Below, piece by piece: positions 6,012 through 8,211 of a DNA stretch of 8,211 nucleotides. The stretch comes from an uncultured Sphingomonadaceae bacterium. GTDB lineage: Bacteria; Pseudomonadota; Alphaproteobacteria; Sphingomonadales; Sphingomonadaceae. Each line of letters starts with the position of its first letter. The stretch's first letter is position 1. The notes under the pieces are model-generated. The model made no database searches, had not been told where the DNA came from, and saw only the letters and a program-made list of their open reading frames with translations. The stretch lies in the NCBI GenBank assembly GCA_938016505.1, contig CALLWN010000118.1, forward strand, positions 1-8,211, in the 5' to 3' direction. The position numbers and the translations under genes are program-made.

Positions 6012-6787
6012 GCCGGCACCTCCCAGCAGCGCGTGGCGTAGGGGCAGAGGCGGCAGAGGAAGAAGTCGGCGGCCTGGGCGATGCGCGGCGGCAGCTCGCC
6101 CGCCTCGGCGGCGCGGAGGATCTCGACGGCGTGGTCCGACAGCCGCTGTGCCTCGGCCGCGTCGAACGGCACGGCCTCGTGATGCAGCCCAAGCGTGTCG
6201 CGGTTCAGCGCGGTCAGCAGGGCTACCTCGAGCTGGAGGTAGGCCATGTAGAGCTGCACCTGCGCAAAGTAGATCGGCTTCGACAGCCGCAGACCGCGCT
6301 TGACCAGGTCGGTCCAGGACTTCTGGCCGAGCGCCTTGTGCTCCCAGAGGGAAGGCCAGCGGATGCCAACATCTGGCCCGGCGACGATAACGCCATCGGC
6401 ATGGCCACGAAGCTTTCCACCGGCGGCTGCGAACCCGAACTGCCCGCCATCCGCGCCACGATCGCGCAGGTCGAAGCCGGCCAAGCGGAGCCAGCGAATG
6501 GAGAGTGCCTCGAACTGGTGCCCCGCATCGAACACGCGGAGGATGCTGGCATCGAAGTCACGATCCTTCGGCGCGTCGGTGATCTCGTAGACCAGCTTGC
6601 GGGCGCAGGGCTCGCCGACCCGGCTGCCACCGAGATAGTCGCGCGGCACCTGCTGCCGCTGGCGCGCGAGAAGGGCAGCATCGATGTGCATGTTGATACG
6701 CGCGGTGATGGCGGCATCGTCTGGCGGGGCGTTGCCCCGTCCATAGACAGCACCGGAGCCGTGATTCAGGTCGAGCAGCACCGTCAC
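6008..6787 (-). CDS. PD-(D/E)XK nuclease, Cas4/RecB-like with Fe-S cysteines
   Basis: This 259-residue nuclease has the RecB/Cas4 motif order: FDAGHQFE (86-93), LRGHADGVI with catalytic D131, LWEHKALGQKSW with E149 and K151, and FAQVQLYMAYL with Q176 and Y180. C61 (in GEPCARKL) and C245, C248 and C254 (FFLCRLCPYATRCW) have the one-plus-three spacing that binds a 4Fe-4S cluster in Cas4, AddB and Dna2. It probably degrades or trims single-stranded ends of DNA during recombination or replication. No CRISPR array or other cas gene is in the window, so a Cas4 role in spacer acquisition is unlikely. The start is a GTG at 6787, one base after the previous stop; a second GTG two codons later is an alternative. 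The stop overlaps the helicase start, and the two products may act together. Confidence 0.9.
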   Translation of the reverse strand: MTVLLDLNHGSGAVYGRGNAPPDDAAITARINMHIDAALLARQRQQVPRDYLGGSRVGEPCARKLVYEITDAPKDRDFDASILRVFDAGHQFEALSIRWLRLAGFDLRDRGADGGQFGFAAAGGKLRGHADGVIVAGPDVGIRWPSLWEHKALGQKSWTDLVKRGLRLSKPIYFAQVQLYMAYLQLEVALLTALNRDTLGLHHEAVPFDAAEAQRLSDHAVEILRAAEAGELPPRIAQAADFFLCRLCPYATRCWEVPA

Positions 6788-6788
6788 C

Positions 6789-7244
6789 TCAGAAGGGAAT
6801 GGGGTCGTCGAGTGGATCGCGCTCGGCTGCCTGGCGCTGCACCGATGCCTGGAAGCCGTCGACGCAGGCCTCGATGATGCGATCGATCTCCGCCGCGCTG
6901 CGGTCGTGGAACGGCGCCATGAGCTGCAGCTCGACCAGGACCTCGGCGAGTGGCCGCCGCGCCTCCTTGATCGCGCGCGCCTCCATCTGCGTCTTATCGA
7001 TCACGCCGTTCGATCTCCGCGCGAGCGCGCCACCGGCGTCGCAGCAGGCCATGCTGCAGAACCGGTGGTGCGGGAACTCGCCGAGCCGCATCTCGTGCAC
7101 GTAGCCGAAGCCCTTCGCCTCACGGCTGCACAGGGCGCAAACCAGGCGGCGAACCTGGTCCTCCGGCGTGCAGCCGGGCAGCGACGTCGGCTTTGCGGAA
7201 GGAGGACGGACCTCCCGCGTTCGGCTCCAGCGTCGGCGCGCCAT
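6789..7244 (-). CDS. Cys4 zinc-finger-like protein, resembling DUF6511
   Basis: This 151-residue protein has a probable zinc site: C36-x2-C39 in VCALCSREAKGF and C63-x3-C67 in HRFCSMACCDAGG, with YVHEM and FPHHRF between and beside them. A further Cys (C68) and H59/H60 lie next to the second pair. The C-terminal half is helical and acidic/basic mixed (AEVLVELQLM; AAEIDRIIEACVDGFQASV). The pattern 'CxxC, GF.YVHE, FCSM.C' matches my recollection of DUF6511, a family of unknown function from alphaproteobacterial phage and prophage regions; this is not verified by a search. The basic N-terminus (MARRRWSRTR) may contact nucleic acid. The ATG at 7244 lies 7 bases past the previous stop, without a strong ribosome site. 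An accessory replication role is inferred from the neighbours. Confidence 0.78.
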   Translation of the reverse strand: MARRRWSRTREVRPPSAKPTSLPGCTPEDQVRRLVCALCSREAKGFGYVHEMRLGEFPHHRFCSMACCDAGGALARRSNGVIDKTQMEARAIKEARRPLAEVLVELQLMAPFHDRSAAEIDRIIEACVDGFQASVQRQAAERDPLDDPIPF

Positions 7245-7251
7245 GCCGCCA

Positions 7252-7983
7252 TCAGCCGTTCAGCCAGGCCGGACCGTTGGCGAGCGGCGTCTGCGGCGGC
7301 GGAGCCGCGGGCGGGGTGGGCGGTGCGGCGGCAGGGGCGGCCCAGGCGGGGGCGGCGATGACCGGCGCCCGGGGCGCACCCGTGTTGGCCCAGGCGGGCG
7401 CCGCCGCGGAGGGCCCGGAGGCGGGGCGCGGCGCGCGATGCGTGGAGGGCGACGGCGGCACCACCTCGCCGGCCATGATGCGCGCGTATTCGGGCTCGCC
7501 CGGCAGCACGACCCGGTCGAGCCTGTTCTGGTCGCCATACTCGGCGTTCGTCGATGCCTCGACCTTGATCTTGGCGGCGAAGGTGATGCCCGACAGGTCG
7601 GCCAGCCCGCGCAGCATGCGCTTGGCCTTGGCCGCCTCGCTCATGTCCTGGGGATCGAGGCCCAGCGCGCTGTCGATCATGGCGCGGAAAGTCCCCTTCG
7701 AGATCTTCCAGGCGATCGAGACGCCGTGCTCGTCGACCTTCCCGCCAGCGACGGTGAAGTTCTGCCAGAACTTCCGCTTGGCATGCGGACCGACCAGCAC
7801 CGTGAACTCGGCGTCGATCATCTTGGTGTCGCCGCCGCTGCGGGAGGCCTTCAGCAGCCCGCGGTCCACCTCGCCCTGGCCGTCGATCCCGCCAGGGCGG
7901 ATCACCATCGTCACCTTCGCGAAGGTGCCGTCCGGGATCAGGTCGGAGCTGCGCGGCAGCTCGGCATCGTTCATGTCATACAT
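7252..7983 (-). CDS. DUF669-like putative ssDNA-binding protein
   Basis: This 243-residue protein starts at ATG 7983, chosen for the strong GAGGAG about 7 nt upstream; the longer frame to 8127 is Arg-rich shadow sequence. The fold region (1-165) reads LIPDGTFAKVTMVIRPGG, then MIDAEFTVLVG, then AKRKFWQNFTVAGG. It continues with GTFRAMIDSALGLDP and GITFAAKIKVEAS. An opening 'ipdGty.v', a beta strand with 'a.ftV..G...r.f.q.f' and a later region about a related short strand are typical of DUF669 phage proteins. These are thought to bind single-stranded DNA in replication modules. The last 70 residues (174-243) are Pro/Ala-rich and end PAWLNG, with no acidic SSB-type tip. Position at the head of a helicase-nuclease-primase operon supports an SSB-like role. 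Binding itself is inferred; the family call is from pattern recall. Confidence 0.8.
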   Translation of the reverse strand: MYDMNDAELPRSSDLIPDGTFAKVTMVIRPGGIDGQGEVDRGLLKASRSGGDTKMIDAEFTVLVGPHAKRKFWQNFTVAGGKVDEHGVSIAWKISKGTFRAMIDSALGLDPQDMSEAAKAKRMLRGLADLSGITFAAKIKVEASTNAEYGDQNRLDRVVLPGEPEYARIMAGEVVPPSPSTHRAPRPASGPSAAAPAWANTGAPRAPVIAAPAWAAPAAAPPTPPAAPPPQTPLANGPAWLNG

Positions 7984-8000
7984 AGAGGTCTCCTCTCGGC

Positions 8001-8211
8001 TCAGGCGATGGGCGCAGCGGGGGCGTTGATCTTGCGGAGCAGCGCGGCGAGGTCGGCGGGCTCGCTCTCGTCGAGCCGGCCGGAGCGGTCCTTCGCCGGC
8101 AGGCCGAACCGAGTGCCGGCACGGCACACGACGCGCCGCTCGGTGCCGCGCTCAGGATCGTGGCGCAGCGTGCCGTCCTCCTACCGCGCGAAGAGCGACA
8201 TCGAGATCACC
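8001..8211 (-). pseudogene. Partial hypothetical gene with in-frame TAG
   Basis: The frame ending in TGA at 8001-8003 looks coding through 59 residues, for example EDGTLRHDPERGTER, TRFGLPAKDRSGRLDE and EPADLAALLRKINAP. It is interrupted by TAG at 8181-8183. Immediately upstream the same frame stays open to the window edge and includes an ATG at 8201 giving MSLFAR before the TAG. There is no ATG, GTG or TTG just after the TAG, although AGGAGG overlaps it; the first in-frame GTG is near 8129, within the coding-looking stretch. It is either a gene broken by a nonsense change (or a sequencing error at one base) or two genes with an unusual CTG start. I do not recognise the family. It lies 17 bases ahead of the DUF669-like gene in the same direction. 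Confidence 0.5.

Noticed and set aside
4710..6041. 443-codon plus-strand frame opposite the helicase
   Set aside because: It is the mirror of the helicase, whose seven motifs are intact in order on the other strand.
7260..7440. GC-rich low-complexity stretch
   Set aside because: It simply encodes the Pro/Ala-rich disordered tail of the DUF669-like protein. No regular repeat unit was found.

Overview
The window is a high-GC stretch, probably from an alphaproteobacterium (Acetobacteraceae or Rhodospirillales-like composition and protein style). I infer this from codon and protein character; no marker gene proves it. Nearly all of it is one leftward (minus-strand) block of tightly packed genes with stop/start overlaps, the layout of a single operon. 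The gene set is a DNA replication and recombination module of the kind carried by tailed-phage prophages: an ssDNA-binding-like protein, a zinc-finger protein, a Cas4/RecB-type nuclease, a RecD/Dda-type helicase, a Toprim primase joined to an AAA+-like ATPase, and a RuvC-like resolvase. No structural, integrase or lysis genes are in view, so 'prophage' is inference; a plasmid or other integrated element would fit too.

Reading in the direction of transcription (right to left): 8211-8001 is the end of a gene whose frame is cut by an in-frame TAG near the window edge. 7983-7252 is a DUF669-like putative ssDNA-binding protein. 7244-6789 is a Cys4 protein resembling DUF6511. 6787-6008 is a PD-(D/E)XK nuclease with four Fe-S-type cysteines. 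6011-4728 is an SF1B helicase that overlaps the nuclease by ATGA. 4735-1847 is the large primase/ATPase, probably starting at a TTG that overlaps the helicase stop. 1718-1170 is a RuvC-like endonuclease, 1173-946 a 75-residue protein, and 956-342 a protein resembling DUF6456. Positions 1-341 hold no gene I can support, but carry a small cluster of TGCAAAC repeats and palindromes.

The most striking structure is not a gene. Between 1880 and 2128, inside the 3' end of the primase frame, lie 13 copies (9 perfect) of the 9-bp unit GGGGGTCTT in both orientations. They form two short perfect hairpins with 7-nt loops around one large inverted repeat (29/30-nt arms). The 45-nt loop of that repeat contains 30 nt of strictly alternating pyrimidine-purine sequence, a classic Z-DNA-prone tract. 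Its position among replication genes suggests an origin or initiator-binding locus, or alternatively a palindromic mobile element that inserted without breaking the frame. This needs comparison with relatives.

Together the genes could open and prime DNA (primase/ATPase), unwind it (helicase), protect single strands (DUF669-like), process ends (Fe-S nuclease plus helicase, a Dna2-like pair) and resolve branched products (RuvC-like).
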